A stretch of DNA of 64,000 nt from Promethearchaeota archaeon (GCA_019058245.1 JAHPZJ010000028.1:1-64000); one strand, 5' to 3'; positions 35,800 through 45,868 are shown, counted from the first letter of the stretch. The notes: generated by a model from the sequence alone, not told the origin. A program made the numbers and translations.

Positions 35800-37890
35800 A
35801 TGAATTCACTAATCATGGAATCAATAAAAAATTTTATTAAAAAATTCAATTCTGATCTTGTACTACTAACAGGCATGTTTCTATTTTTATTTCAGTTACT
35901 TGGTGATTTAATTGAATCTGTATATATGTTAGATCTCCTAAATGAAACATTAGATGAAAAAGCAGGGGGCTTATTCTTTTTGTTTACACCTCTTATCTTA
36001 TTGATCTTTAGAGAAAAGGTTCCAGATTATTTTCTTGAAGTTTTAGCTATAATTGCTACAATCTTGCGCTTAATTTCCCCATTTTTAGATTCAGCAAACA
36101 GGATTATAACTTCAGGGCTAGGTGTAGGATGTATTATGCTTTTTCTTCCCATATATTTCTCTCAGTCTATAAAAGATCAAAATTTAGAAAATAAAGAAAA
36201 AATAAGTTTAAAACTTAGTGTTGGACTAGCTTCGGCTATAATGCTTTCGATTACATTTAGAGCACTCAATGCCACAGTCGATATTTCAAGCTATAGCTAT
36301 TTTCAATTTATTGGGTGGGTTATAGCGATATTCGTTATTTTATCAATAATCTCTCGAATTTTGGAAAAAAAAACAGAGGGATCAACGAATATTTCTAATG
36401 AGGGAAAAATACTCTCTAATGAAAAAGATGAATCAAGAAAAAATATTAGATTTAAGGGTGTTAAATTATTATCTCTGGGGATTATGAGTGTTATAACTCT
36501 TAATTATTTTACTTTTATTAGCCCAACTGTTATTTCAAGATGGACAGAAGGAGATTATATAACAATTTCGATTGCTATCGCTGTGATGGTTTCTGCAACC
36601 ATACTCATTTTAACATTTAAACCAGAAATTCTTAGCAAGTTAAATTCAAGAATCCTTTGGATATGGAATGGTCTCTTTGTAGCATCTCTAGTTCTTACAA
36701 TTGCAGTTCATACTTTTCCTTTTCCCGCAAATCCTACTTCAGATCCCGTAATTATAAACCATCCATTAGGTATACAGTATTATATTCCTTTAGTTATAAT
36801 GATAGCTTTATTACCTATTGTGTTTATCGATTTTACACTTTTAAGTCGAGAACTTATTGAGCAACACCCAAGACCTTCAAAGATTGGTGCAGGTTTCGTG
36901 GTCGGTAGTCTCTTTTTTATCTTAGTAATGTTCATGCTAGTATTTACCAATATTTGGGGTTATGTGGAACCAGTGAGTCAATTATTTCGTAATTTATTTT
37001 GGTTACCTTTCTTACTAGTCGGAATAACAATTCCGATTATGGGAAAAGCTATCTTTAAGAAAAGAATGTTAGAATTCAAGTCCCTTTTCACTAATTTACG
37101 TGATAAAATAATAATAATTACATTTATTGCTGTTTTATTAGTTGGAACTACTGTGTCAATACTAGCTTGGGAATTACGTTCGAAAACACAAGATACAAGT
37201 GGGATAACTTCTCTAAGAATAATGTCATATAATATTCAACAAGGAGTAAACATTTATGGAGAGAAAAATTATGATAATCAATTAGCTCTTATAAAAGAAA
37301 TTAATCCCGATATTTTAGGATTAGTTGAATCTGATACCGCCAGAATGACACATGGTAGTTCTGATGTAGTACGTTATTTTGCTGATCACCTAAATTATTA
37401 TTCCTTTTATGGTCCTAGAACGGTCACAGGGACATATGGAGCCGCGATTCTTTCTCGCTATCCAATTATTAAAACAACAACTTTCTTTACCTATAGCGAC
37501 AAAGATGAAGTAGGAACCACGGAGGTTCAGATTAGAGTGGGCACTACAATATTTAATGTATATTTAAATCATCCCGCTGGGAGTACTGATGCTAGACAAG
37601 CCCACATGGATACATTAATGAATCGTATAAATAGTAAACCTGATGTTATTTCTATGGGAGATTTTAATCATAGAAATAATACTATTTATTATAATATGTC
37701 AGTTGCTATATTGCAGGATGTTTGGGAAAACGCTTTAACGCGAAGTGTAGTGGGGAGCAGTTTTGACCCATCTGATCGCATAGATCACATATTTGTATCT
37801 CCGAGTTTTACTGTATCAGAAACACAATATATTAGTATACCAGAATCACAATCAGATCATCCTGCAGTTTGGACGGAAATCCAATTCTAA
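35800..37890 (+). CDS. Multi-TM protein with C-terminal EEP (endonuclease/exonuclease/phosphatase) domain, CWH43/PGAP2IP-like
   Basis: Protein of 696 residues. The N-terminal about 460 residues hold a dozen predicted membrane helices. The C-terminal part (about 468-696) is an EEP domain with RIMSYNIQQG (Asn), GLVESD (Glu), MGDFNHRN (Asp, Asn), a DHIFVSPSF segment and the catalytic SDHPAVW (Asp, His). This order (polytopic domain then EEP) is that of eukaryotic CWH43/PGAP2IP, which act in remodelling the lipid of GPI anchors. A lipid-related phosphodiesterase role is inferred; the bacterial relatives of this architecture are little studied. Confidence 0.8.
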   Translation: MNSLIMESIKNFIKKFNSDLVLLTGMFLFLFQLLGDLIESVYMLDLLNETLDEKAGGLFFLFTPLILLIFREKVPDYFLEVLAIIATILRLISPFLDSANRIITSGLGVGCIMLFLPIYFSQSIKDQNLENKEKISLKLSVGLASAIMLSITFRALNATVDISSYSYFQFIGWVIAIFVILSIISRILEKKTEGSTNISNEGKILSNEKDESRKNIRFKGVKLLSLGIMSVITLNYFTFISPTVISRWTEGDYITISIAIAVMVSATILILTFKPEILSKLNSRILWIWNGLFVASLVLTIAVHTFPFPANPTSDPVIINHPLGIQYYIPLVIMIALLPIVFIDFTLLSRELIEQHPRPSKIGAGFVVGSLFFILVMFMLVFTNIWGYVEPVSQLFRNLFWLPFLLVGITIPIMGKAIFKKRMLEFKSLFTNLRDKIIIITFIAVLLVGTTVSILAWELRSKTQDTSGITSLRIMSYNIQQGVNIYGEKNYDNQLALIKEINPDILGLVESDTARMTHGSSDVVRYFADHLNYYSFYGPRTVTGTYGAAILSRYPIIKTTTFFTYSDKDEVGTTEVQIRVGTTIFNVYLNHPAGSTDARQAHMDTLMNRINSKPDVISMGDFNHRNNTIYYNMSVAILQDVWENALTRSVVGSSFDPSDRIDHIFVSPSFTVSETQYISIPESQSDHPAVWTEIQF

Positions 37891-38012
37891 TCTCACTTTT
37901 TTTTTGTACTTCTTAAACTGCAGTATCTCGGGTTTTTTAGAAAATTGATGCTATACAAGATATACTATAAAAATGGTTTAAATCTTAAGACTATTAATTA
38001 TTAAAGGAACTT

Positions 38013-38894
38013 TTATAGCCATTCAGCGTTAAGAGGTTTTCTAGCAGGTATTCTATAATAATGAGCTTTTGGGTATCCTATTGCTAATGTGTATCCAACA
38101 ATATGGTTTATTGGGAGTTCTACAATTTTTCTTATCGATCTTAAAATAGAGAAGAAAAAAGTCATATATCCTAAAGAACAAGTACCTAATCCTAATGTCT
38201 CAGCAGCTAGCATAATCTGACAAGCTGCTAAGGAACAATTTTCTTTTAATGCCAATGATGCCTCAGGGGAATGAATTATGATAATTTCTGCATCCCAATG
38301 CCATTCCTCTCTACCACGTTCTATCCTTTTTAACATCCTTTTAAAGAATGGAATGATTTCTTCGAGGCTACTTACAAATTGTGGGGGAAAGGATGTCTCC
38401 AAGGTTTTTCTTTTATGAGGATCTTCAAACGTTTCTATTATTTCTTTAATCTGATTGTTTATTTCATTAGATAACCTATTAAGTTTTTCACGATCTTGAA
38501 CAATAGTAAAATAAACATTTTCTTCATTTTTAGCTGTAGCAGAATATCTCCCTGCTACGTTTAATATTTTCTCAATTAATTCTTTTGGAACAGTTATATC
38601 TTTAAATTGTCTTCGAGACCTCCTTATTCGAAGAAGGTTAGATAAAGATTCAAAAGAAGATAAATATTCCTCGGTGGGAACATCTTTAAGAATTTCATCT
38701 TTATGAATTTTAAGCTTAATAGCATTAACTGGACAAACCGCAGCACATTTTCCACACTCAATACAAAATTCATCTGCTTCATCATTAATACTTAAAGTAT
38801 CTGAATCAAAATCATAATAATTACACTCATTTACACAAGCTTTACATTTAGTGCAAGATTTAATATCTACAATTATTTTAGAATTTTCTAACAT
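38013..38894 (-). CDS. Ferredoxin-nitroreductase fusion protein (copy 1)
   Basis: Protein of 293 residues. Residues 1-70 carry two 4Fe-4S sites (CTKCKACVNECN and CIECGKCAAVCP). The rest is a nitroreductase-fold FMN domain (RIRRSRRQFKD, the middle helices, LAACQIMLAAETLGLGTCSLG, HIVGYTLAIGYPKA). Electrons would flow from ferredoxin-type clusters to FMN; the acceptor is unknown. A shorter-spaced paralogue is at 57560. It has a long His-poor loop (about 130-190) not found in the other copy. Confidence 0.9.
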   Translation of the reverse strand: MLENSKIIVDIKSCTKCKACVNECNYYDFDSDTLSINDEADEFCIECGKCAAVCPVNAIKLKIHKDEILKDVPTEEYLSSFESLSNLLRIRRSRRQFKDITVPKELIEKILNVAGRYSATAKNEENVYFTIVQDREKLNRLSNEINNQIKEIIETFEDPHKRKTLETSFPPQFVSSLEEIIPFFKRMLKRIERGREEWHWDAEIIIIHSPEASLALKENCSLAACQIMLAAETLGLGTCSLGYMTFFFSILRSIRKIVELPINHIVGYTLAIGYPKAHYYRIPARKPLNAEWL

Positions 38895-39360
38895 AGCTAA
38901 TATATATTATTTCTATATTTGATAGTTATTACATTATATGAATCTAATGTATATATATATGAAATTATAATTTAAATCAATTATTGAACTTATTATATTA
39001 AGTCTAACCATATTTCTTACTAAGTTTAATATTTGGATTATTTCCATATTTTCTTATTACTCAAGAATAATATTACCTAATATTCAACACAGTGTTCTTA
39101 TTTATTTGTTACCAATCGAATCTTTTTGGCTTTAAATCTTGATTCAATTGTTATTAGGCATTTTGATAGGTTTTTTTCTTTTAAAAGCAGCAATAAAAAT
39201 TGAAATAGAGAGATAAATCAAAAAGATTTCTATGTTTCTCTTCTCTTCAAATATTTTTTCTATATTTGAAAAGAATTAAACTTTTTTATAGTAGTTCATA
39301 GAAATTGCAATGCAATTAATATGATATATTAAAAAAAAGTAAAAAAGGAGAATATTAACA
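38895..39360. other. Intergenic region with possible membrane-gene debris
   Basis: About 470 AT-rich bases. At 39140-39216 one frame reads LIQLLLGILIGFFLLKAAIKIEIER-stop style hydrophobic sequence (in two parts, 20 residues or fewer each), without an ATG start. It may be the end of a decayed membrane gene. AAAAGGAG at 39344-39351 is the ribosome-binding site of the next gene. Confidence 0.45.
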
Positions 39361-42105
39361 ATGCGAATTCAAAAGAAAAAGAATATAGTAAAGTTAGCAA
39401 CTGTTATTGTTATAACTATAATTGTTATGACAATTTTCTCAATTCCGTTGATAAGTATTATTGCACCATTAGGGGATATCCTTTTTCCTGGGAGTGGATT
39501 ATGGAATGTTCCGGGGGAGGTTCCAGAACAAGAGACGGTATATTTTCCAGGATTAGATAATGCTGTTAGAGTTTATCGCGATGAGTGGGGTATACCACAC
39601 ATTTATGCTTCTACAGAACAAGATCTTAGCTTTGCTTTAGGATATGTTCATGCACAGGATCGATTATTTCAAATGGATTTAGCACGTAGGAATGTAAGAG
39701 GAAAACTCTCTGAGGTTGTTGGAGATTTAGCATTAGAAGAAGATAAATATAATCTAGCAATGGGTATGGAATATTGGGCAGAAAAAACTCTTGAAGAATT
39801 GATTATAATGCAAGAAGCAGGACAAAATAATTATTATGATTTAATTAATAGTTATTCAGACGGAGTTAACTATTATATCAAGACACATCAAGGAGAGTAT
39901 CCAATAGAATACGCAATATTAGGATTCAAACCAACCAAATGGACCCCATTAGATACCTTATGCCTTGATAAATATATGGCTAAAATGCTTACTTGGGAGT
40001 ATGATGATTTATATAGATTAAAAACTGTGGAAGCTTTAGGAATAGCTAATTATAGCGAATTTATGGCAGATGCCACATATGGTCAAATTCCTATATGTCC
40101 TAATTATGGAAGTTTTAATGATAGTTCAGAACTCATATATGATGGTGGTCCATTACAGATAAGCTCAAACATATTACATACCATTTCTACATTTCTAACT
40201 AATATTGAGGAGATTCCTTCAGAAAAAGCATTACTAGAACTTCAAGAAAAGAATACAATTGGTTCGAATAATTGGGTTGTTGATGGAGTTAAAAGCAGCA
40301 CAGGAAAACCAATTTTATGTAATGATATGCACTTAGCATGGAACATGCCTGGAATATGGTATGAGGCACATTTAGTTGCTGAAGATACAGGTTTAAATGT
40401 CTATGGATTTACTCTTGCAGGTGCTAACGTAGTTATAGTTGGTCATAATGAGTATGTAGCATGGGGCTTCACAAATACTGGTTATGATGTTATGGATTGG
40501 TATTATTATGAAGAAACAGATGATAATCATTATATCTATAATGGTGTGGAAACTCCATATACTACTAGGACTTATGCTATAAATGTAAAAGGTCAGGGAT
40601 CTCAAACTTTTACGGTTAAAGATACAGTAAACGGTCCTGTTCTTAATGATTTTCTGAATGATGCTGTTCCTGACTCTTTAGATTCACAAAAAATTGTGTT
40701 AGCACCTAAATGGACGGCAAATAACATAACATATGAATTTATGGCATGTTATGGTTATAATTATGCAAAAAATAGGACTGAATTTGATCAAGCTTCAAGA
40801 TATTTTCACTGTCCTGCTCAGAATCATGTATATGGGGATATATATGGAACTATTGCAATGAGACCTACTGGATTGGTACCAATAAGAGATGACAGTCTAA
40901 CACCTACAGGATATTTAGGTAATGGGACATTACCATATAATGGATCGAATGGAGAAGGAGAATGGATAGGTTATGTTCCATTTGAAGAATTACCACATAC
41001 CGAGAACTCATCTCAACATTATTTAGTATCTGCAAATCAAATTGTAGTAGGTCCTGAATATAAGAAATATGCCCTTCAAAATAGTTATAATTCAGGTTAT
41101 AGAGGAAGGAGAATCAATGAATTACTCAATAATTCTGCAGATGGAACAGTTGGTATAGAAAGGATGAAAGAAATTCAATTAGATACCATATCGACACCAG
41201 CAAGAGCTTTAATTCCTTATCTTATTGAAGCAATTGAAACATTACCTTCTTCTCAAAAAACTACGATAACTATGGATGTCTTAACTCAATTGAAGAATTG
41301 GAATTATGATATGGATAAGGATTTAGCAGCTCCTACAATTTATCGGAAATGGCTTGATTTTTATGGAGATTATACTTTTGATGATGAACTTCAAGCAGTT
41401 GATGCTCCAGTAAGTCCTCCATTGAATGTATTAGAAAAGTTAACTCGGGATGAGCCAACATCTAAATGGTTTGATGATATAAACACACCTGAAATTGAAA
41501 ATAGAACCCATATAATTATTAAGGCTTTGGATTCTACAATAAGTTCTCTTTTAGATTTCTATGGTACAAATGAAGTAATTACCTGGAGATGGGGTGAAAT
41601 GCATCAGCTTTTATTTCCTCATTTACTTCCTGGATTTGATAGTTTTTCTAAAGGTCCGTATGAAGGAGATGGAGAAGCACATACAGTTAATCCCTCTGCA
41701 GTGAGTATCAGAGACGGTATAGGTTACGCTAGAGGTGGTTCATCTGAGAGGTTCATAGTAGATTTTAGTGATTTACAAAATTGTTGGAGCGTAATCCCTT
41801 CTGGACAAAGAGCTATATCAAATTCTAAACATTATTCTGATCAACTCGAGGAACTATTTTTACAAGGTAAATATCATCAACAATACTTCTATGATACTAC
41901 AGAAGATTATCCAGAAAACCATATTGAATCTCAAATTAGTTTTGTTGATAAAGAAGATCCCGAATTTATAATAATTTTAACTACATCTTTAATTGTAGGT
42001 TTTACAGTAGGTATTGCAATTGTGATTGTAGGTTATTATAAAAGAGATGTAATTCGTTCAAAATTCAGAGAGTTTAAAGAGAAAAGAGGAGGTGTCAAGA
42101 ATTAA
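39361..42105 (+). CDS. Penicillin-acylase family Ntn hydrolase, membrane-anchored
   Basis: Protein of 914 residues of the penicillin amidase (N-terminal nucleophile) family. A TM anchor lies at about 10-35 and another at about 870-893. The alpha-chain part has the VYRDEWGIPHIYAST and FALGYVHAQDRLFQMD signatures. The self-cleavage site is Gly 301-Ser 302 (TIGSNNWVVDG); Ser 302 would become the nucleophile, and Asn in the later GHNEYVAWGFTN-like part supports the oxyanion hole. The active domain faces outside the cell (inferred). Acyl amides such as acyl-homoserine lactones, antibiotics or peptides are possible substrates. Confidence 0.92.
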   Translation: MRIQKKKNIVKLATVIVITIIVMTIFSIPLISIIAPLGDILFPGSGLWNVPGEVPEQETVYFPGLDNAVRVYRDEWGIPHIYASTEQDLSFALGYVHAQDRLFQMDLARRNVRGKLSEVVGDLALEEDKYNLAMGMEYWAEKTLEELIIMQEAGQNNYYDLINSYSDGVNYYIKTHQGEYPIEYAILGFKPTKWTPLDTLCLDKYMAKMLTWEYDDLYRLKTVEALGIANYSEFMADATYGQIPICPNYGSFNDSSELIYDGGPLQISSNILHTISTFLTNIEEIPSEKALLELQEKNTIGSNNWVVDGVKSSTGKPILCNDMHLAWNMPGIWYEAHLVAEDTGLNVYGFTLAGANVVIVGHNEYVAWGFTNTGYDVMDWYYYEETDDNHYIYNGVETPYTTRTYAINVKGQGSQTFTVKDTVNGPVLNDFLNDAVPDSLDSQKIVLAPKWTANNITYEFMACYGYNYAKNRTEFDQASRYFHCPAQNHVYGDIYGTIAMRPTGLVPIRDDSLTPTGYLGNGTLPYNGSNGEGEWIGYVPFEELPHTENSSQHYLVSANQIVVGPEYKKYALQNSYNSGYRGRRINELLNNSADGTVGIERMKEIQLDTISTPARALIPYLIEAIETLPSSQKTTITMDVLTQLKNWNYDMDKDLAAPTIYRKWLDFYGDYTFDDELQAVDAPVSPPLNVLEKLTRDEPTSKWFDDINTPEIENRTHIIIKALDSTISSLLDFYGTNEVITWRWGEMHQLLFPHLLPGFDSFSKGPYEGDGEAHTVNPSAVSIRDGIGYARGGSSERFIVDFSDLQNCWSVIPSGQRAISNSKHYSDQLEELFLQGKYHQQYFYDTTEDYPENHIESQISFVDKEDPEFIIILTTSLIVGFTVGIAIVIVGYYKRDVIRSKFREFKEKRGGVKN

Positions 42106-42559
42106 AATAAATAAACCTAAATTAGATATCAATCCTGAAACACGAAATTTCCTCATTTCATTTATAATTACCGGCCTTCTAACATTTGCTCTAACATATC
42201 TAGAAATCTGGCAGTTAATGATAATTCCCGGTATCATAGGAGGATTATTCAACAAGACTATGAGACGAGGAATTTATTGTGGGGCTCTTGGTGTTTCATT
42301 AGTATGGATTTTCTACTTGATTTATTTAATAGCTGCAAATAATTTTTATACAAATTTGGATCAATTTGCGGGATTAATCTTTGGAGGTTTAGGCTATGGT
42401 TCAATTATCCTTATCTTGATAATACTCTTTGGCATTTTATTTGGTGCATTAGGTGGTGCAATCGGGAGTGGAATTATGCAAATAATACTACCCAAATTTG
42501 AAGAAACCTCTAATGAAAATATCAAACCTAAAAAAACAACAATTAATTCAAATCAATAA
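42101..42559 (+). CDS. Small polytopic membrane protein (apparent ATT start)
   Basis: Membrane protein of about 152 residues with four predicted helices, the last Gly-rich (GLIFGGLGYGSIILILIILF, FGALGGAIGSGIMQIILP). The ribosome-binding site AGGAGGTG (42087-42094) overlaps the only conventional start, GTG 42092, which would have no spacing. ATT 42101, 6 bases after GGTG, is the better start. It overlaps the penicillin-acylase stop codon, so the two genes are translationally coupled. A role in stability or export of the acylase is possible. No family is recognised. Confidence 0.65.
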   Translation: MKINKPKLDINPETRNFLISFIITGLLTFALTYLEIWQLMIIPGIIGGLFNKTMRRGIYCGALGVSLVWIFYLIYLIAANNFYTNLDQFAGLIFGGLGYGSIILILIILFGILFGALGGAIGSGIMQIILPKFEETSNENIKPKKTTINSNQ

Positions 42560-42665
42560 TTTTTTTATTTTTTTTATACTTGTTTTTAACATAAAAATTT
42601 AAGAAATAATTTTATATAGAGGGATAATAAAAAAATCAAATAAGAAAAATAAGTAGTGTAAAAAA

Positions 42666-43025
42666 ATGATGGATGATGATAATAATTCTTTAATGAATGA
42701 AATTAAAAAAATTGAAGAAGCAGCAAAAAAGAAGGAACAATATATAGTAGACAGAATTAATAGTGAACATAACCCTAAAATTAACGAACTTGAATCAAAA
42801 TTAACCAACATTCGTAGTGAATTTAGTAGAATCGAAGAAGAAATTAAAGAAATGGAGGCAAAACAGAAAGAATACAAAAAAAGAAAGAGAGAATTAATTG
42901 TTGCTGCCCAACCTATAAAGAAGGAATTAAAAGAATTGGTTGAACAGAAACTTAAAGTCTTAGAAAAATCACTGAAAGCAATAACTAAGGAAAAGACTGT
43001 TAAGAAAAAAGCTATTGACAAATAA
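42666..43025 (+). CDS. Small coiled-coil protein (paralogue of 24787)
   Basis: Charged helical protein of 119 residues, paralogous to the 126-residue protein at 24787-25167. Both have an N-terminal EIKKIEEAAKKKEQYIVDRI-like helix, the central EEEIKEMEAKQKE segment and a C-terminal KELVEQKLKVLEKSLK helix. It has no TM or signal segment. Two copies 17 kb apart with different neighbours suggest a general, not operon-specific, role. Confidence 0.7.
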   Translation: MMDDDNNSLMNEIKKIEEAAKKKEQYIVDRINSEHNPKINELESKLTNIRSEFSRIEEEIKEMEAKQKEYKKRKRELIVAAQPIKKELKELVEQKLKVLEKSLKAITKEKTVKKKAIDK

Positions 43026-43088
43026 ATTGAAGAAGTTAAAAGAATGGAATAATGGTATTTAGAAATAATAGACGAAAAAGGCTTGAAT

Positions 43089-44426
43089 TTATTTAATTTT
43101 ATATTGACTTTTCAAGAAATTTATAACATACTCTTTTACTTTATCTCGATCAGGTAAGCTAGCTATCATTCCATATATTGCAGCGTCTCCAGAAGAAGTT
43201 TCTTTTGGATTATTAAGAACTTCATTAGCTGATTCCCGAAGGTCTTTCAAGAAGATATCAGTAATCTCTTCATGATGTGGATTGACCATCATATGTAAAG
43301 CATTTGGAAATTGGATTCGATCTAAATGCCAATCTTTTTTATCCAAGATATCACCTAAATGATAAACATCAAATTTATTAGAAGTAAAGGAAAAAACACT
43401 CATTACTGGATTTCCGATAATGTATAACTCAGGTATTTGATTAATCCCTTCAATTAACTTTTTTGAAGTATCCATTACTTTTTTTGCTAGTTTTAGATAT
43501 CCATCCATTCCTAAATGTTTCATTGCAGCCCACGCCGCCGCTATCGCTCCTCCTGGACGAGTTCCTCTCATGGATGGAGAAATATAGATCCCTCCTGACC
43601 AATCAGTATATACAGAAAATTGATGTTTCCAGATTCTTTCTTTTCGATATAATATTAAAGATGCTCCTTTTGCACCATAACCATATTTATGAACATCAGC
43701 AGAGATAGATGTGACACCTGGTACAGAAAAATCAAAATCAGGTACTTCATAACCTAATTTCTTAACAAATGGTAACATAAATCCTCCTAAACATCCGTCA
43801 ACATGCAATCCGAGATCATGATCTTTCGCAATTATTCCTAGCTCAGTTATAGGGTCTACTACTCCTCTTGGAAAATCGCAGGCAGAGCCAACTAGTAAAA
43901 TTGTGTTATCATTAATTGCATTTTCTATAGCTTTCACATTTGCTCGATAATTATTCTTATCTACTGGTATTCTTACCGATTTTACTTTAAAATAGTCAGC
44001 TCCTTTTTCAAATGCAGGATGAGCAGAGTTAGGTAATATCATTTCAGGGTTCTTAATGTTAGGAAATTTCTCTTTGGCCCAATCTCTATATGTTTTTATA
44101 GCCATTAGAATACTTTCAGTGCCACCAGAAGTCATACTTCCACAACATCTTTTATTTCCATTAAATAAATCAATACCCATAGAAACTACTTCAGTTTCAA
44201 ATTTTTTTAGACTTGGAAAGGCAATTGGACTTAAAGCATTCTTTGAGAAAAACATTGTATATGCTTTTTTAAGCATTTCGGTATGCTCGTCGTTTGCGTG
44301 GTAAACTAAACTCCAAACTTTACCCTCTCTCCAATTTATATCATCGTTACGGCTTTCATCCATTTGTTTTAGGACATCTTCTACTGAATGCCCTTCTTGT
44401 GGTAATACTACTTTAGGTCTAGCCAT
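43089..44426 (-). CDS. Sphingosine-1-phosphate-lyase-like PLP enzyme
   Basis: PLP-dependent lyase of 445 residues, strikingly close to eukaryotic S1P lyase rather than to glutamate decarboxylases. Shared segments are LFNGNKRCCGSMTSGGTESI (residues 88-107), LPNSAHPAFEKGADYF, LHVDGCLGGFMLPF (Asp 210), GVTSISADVHKYGYGAKGA (PLP Lys 247), TDWSGGIYISPSM, RPGGAIAAAWAAM and the end AIYGM. It lacks the N-terminal membrane helix of the eukaryotic form, so it is soluble. It would cleave a phosphorylated long-chain amino alcohol, or decarboxylate an unknown amino acid. It lies 72 bases from the methyltransferase gene on the same strand. Confidence 0.85.
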   Translation of the reverse strand: MARPKVVLPQEGHSVEDVLKQMDESRNDDINWREGKVWSLVYHANDEHTEMLKKAYTMFFSKNALSPIAFPSLKKFETEVVSMGIDLFNGNKRCCGSMTSGGTESILMAIKTYRDWAKEKFPNIKNPEMILPNSAHPAFEKGADYFKVKSVRIPVDKNNYRANVKAIENAINDNTILLVGSACDFPRGVVDPITELGIIAKDHDLGLHVDGCLGGFMLPFVKKLGYEVPDFDFSVPGVTSISADVHKYGYGAKGASLILYRKERIWKHQFSVYTDWSGGIYISPSMRGTRPGGAIAAAWAAMKHLGMDGYLKLAKKVMDTSKKLIEGINQIPELYIIGNPVMSVFSFTSNKFDVYHLGDILDKKDWHLDRIQFPNALHMMVNPHHEEITDIFLKDLRESANEVLNNPKETSSGDAAIYGMIASLPDRDKVKEYVINFLKSQYKIK

Positions 44427-44498
44427 TTTATTTTCACATAGATTTTAGATTTTATTATAATAATTTTTGTTAATAATTATATAATAACTATACTTTCC

Positions 44499-45656
44499 CT
44501 AAAAGGATTTTAAGGGGTATACTCCAAATTTGTTTACAGCGTCAATCATCCATTCTAAACGTTTAGGTGATATAGTTGGATGAAAATTAGCAGGAGAAAT
44601 TAGGAATCCACCCCCATGACCCATTGCTGATATTGCGTCTTTTACTGCTTGTTCCACTTCCAATTTTGATGCATCTACTAAAATATATCTTGTATCTATA
44701 TTGCCGGAGAGACATAATTTATCCCCAACATTTTTTTTTACATAAATAGGATCAACGAGAGGAGGCTCAAGGCATTGAAGACCATCAAATCCTGATTCAA
44801 CTATAAAATCTAGAAGATCTGTTATATCTCCATCAGTATGTAAGATATATTTACCTTCCCACTCATGTATCGCATCTGAAACTTCTTTATAGCAAGGAAG
44901 TAAATATTTATGGAAGTATTTTGGATTAATCATTGGACCATTTCTCTGATCTATATCTCCACCCTCTAGAAATATTTTAGCTCCACAATCAGCATAAGCC
45001 TTGAAAACAGTTAAGGTAAAGTCAGTGCAAAAGCGAAAGCGTTCTTCAATTAATTGAGGATCATTTTTAAGAGCACGGGCAAATGAAGCCATTCCCATTC
45101 CCTGCCATACAGGGGGAAAAACTGAAGTAAGGGCATTTTGAGCAAAAATACAAATCTTTTCTTTAATATCACGGCACTTTCTAAAAACGCCCTTATAAAA
45201 TTTCTTAGCTCTTCTATATTCTTCTTTCAAATCAGGTTTAGGGTATGCTTCCCAATCTTCTCGATTCCTAATATATCCATCATAATAATCAGGATAAGGA
45301 TTTCCATCTATATTTCTCAATTTATGTCTTTTGCCAAAGATATCGGTCATCTCACTTCGACTTTCAAGAATAAAAGGAATATATTGGATGCCAATCCCAT
45401 CAAAACCTATTTTATTAGCTGCTCTAATAGTTTTTGCAAACACAGAGATTTCAATATCATCTAATATTTGATTAATCCTTTCAATCCATTCATCTGGATA
45501 TTTTTCTTGCATCTCATCAAAGACATCAAAGGCAGTTTTTTCTAGTTTTCCTAAAATCATATCTGCAACATTTCCATCAATATTTATTGTATGAGTAGGA
45601 ATTCTATCAGGCTCTTCAAGGTTTAATGCAGTCTAAATTCTTTCAAAACTATCCAT
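44499..45656 (-). CDS. URO-D/MtaA-type methyltransferase interrupted by an in-frame TAG
   Basis: Uroporphyrinogen-decarboxylase-family methyltransferase. Most of it, from ATG 45560, is an intact 353-residue frame with family motifs IFLEGGDIDQRNGP, KYILHTDGDITDLL, GFDGLQCLEP and LCLSGNIDTR. The usual N-terminus is encoded upstream from ATG 45656: MDSFERI, then TAG at 45635-45633, then TALNLEEPDRIPTHTI, which is the family's conserved start. So the true gene is broken by one amber codon, or TAG is read through. The family expects Gln or another residue there. Enzymes of this type transfer methyl groups between corrinoid proteins and acceptors. The full frame is 385 codons. Confidence 0.75.
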
Positions 45657-45868
45657 ATTTTTAATCTCAATTTTTTCCTATTTAATAGTTTAAATATTAT
45701 TAAAGATGAGAAAAATTTATTGTCATTATGAGTCATAAAACTCAGAAAACAAAATAAACAATCTGCTAATGAATGCTACTTATGTTATGAATTGATAAAG
45801 TTTTTACAGCCATATTATTCTTCGTTTTAGGTTCCAAGAATTGTCTTAGAAAAAATCTTGAAGATAGG

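Noticed and set aside
45560..45656. Claim of proven pyrrolysine use
   Set aside because: No pyl genes are in the window, TAG ends several other genes, and the position is not the catalytic one known in Pyl enzymes; it is kept only as a hypothesis.
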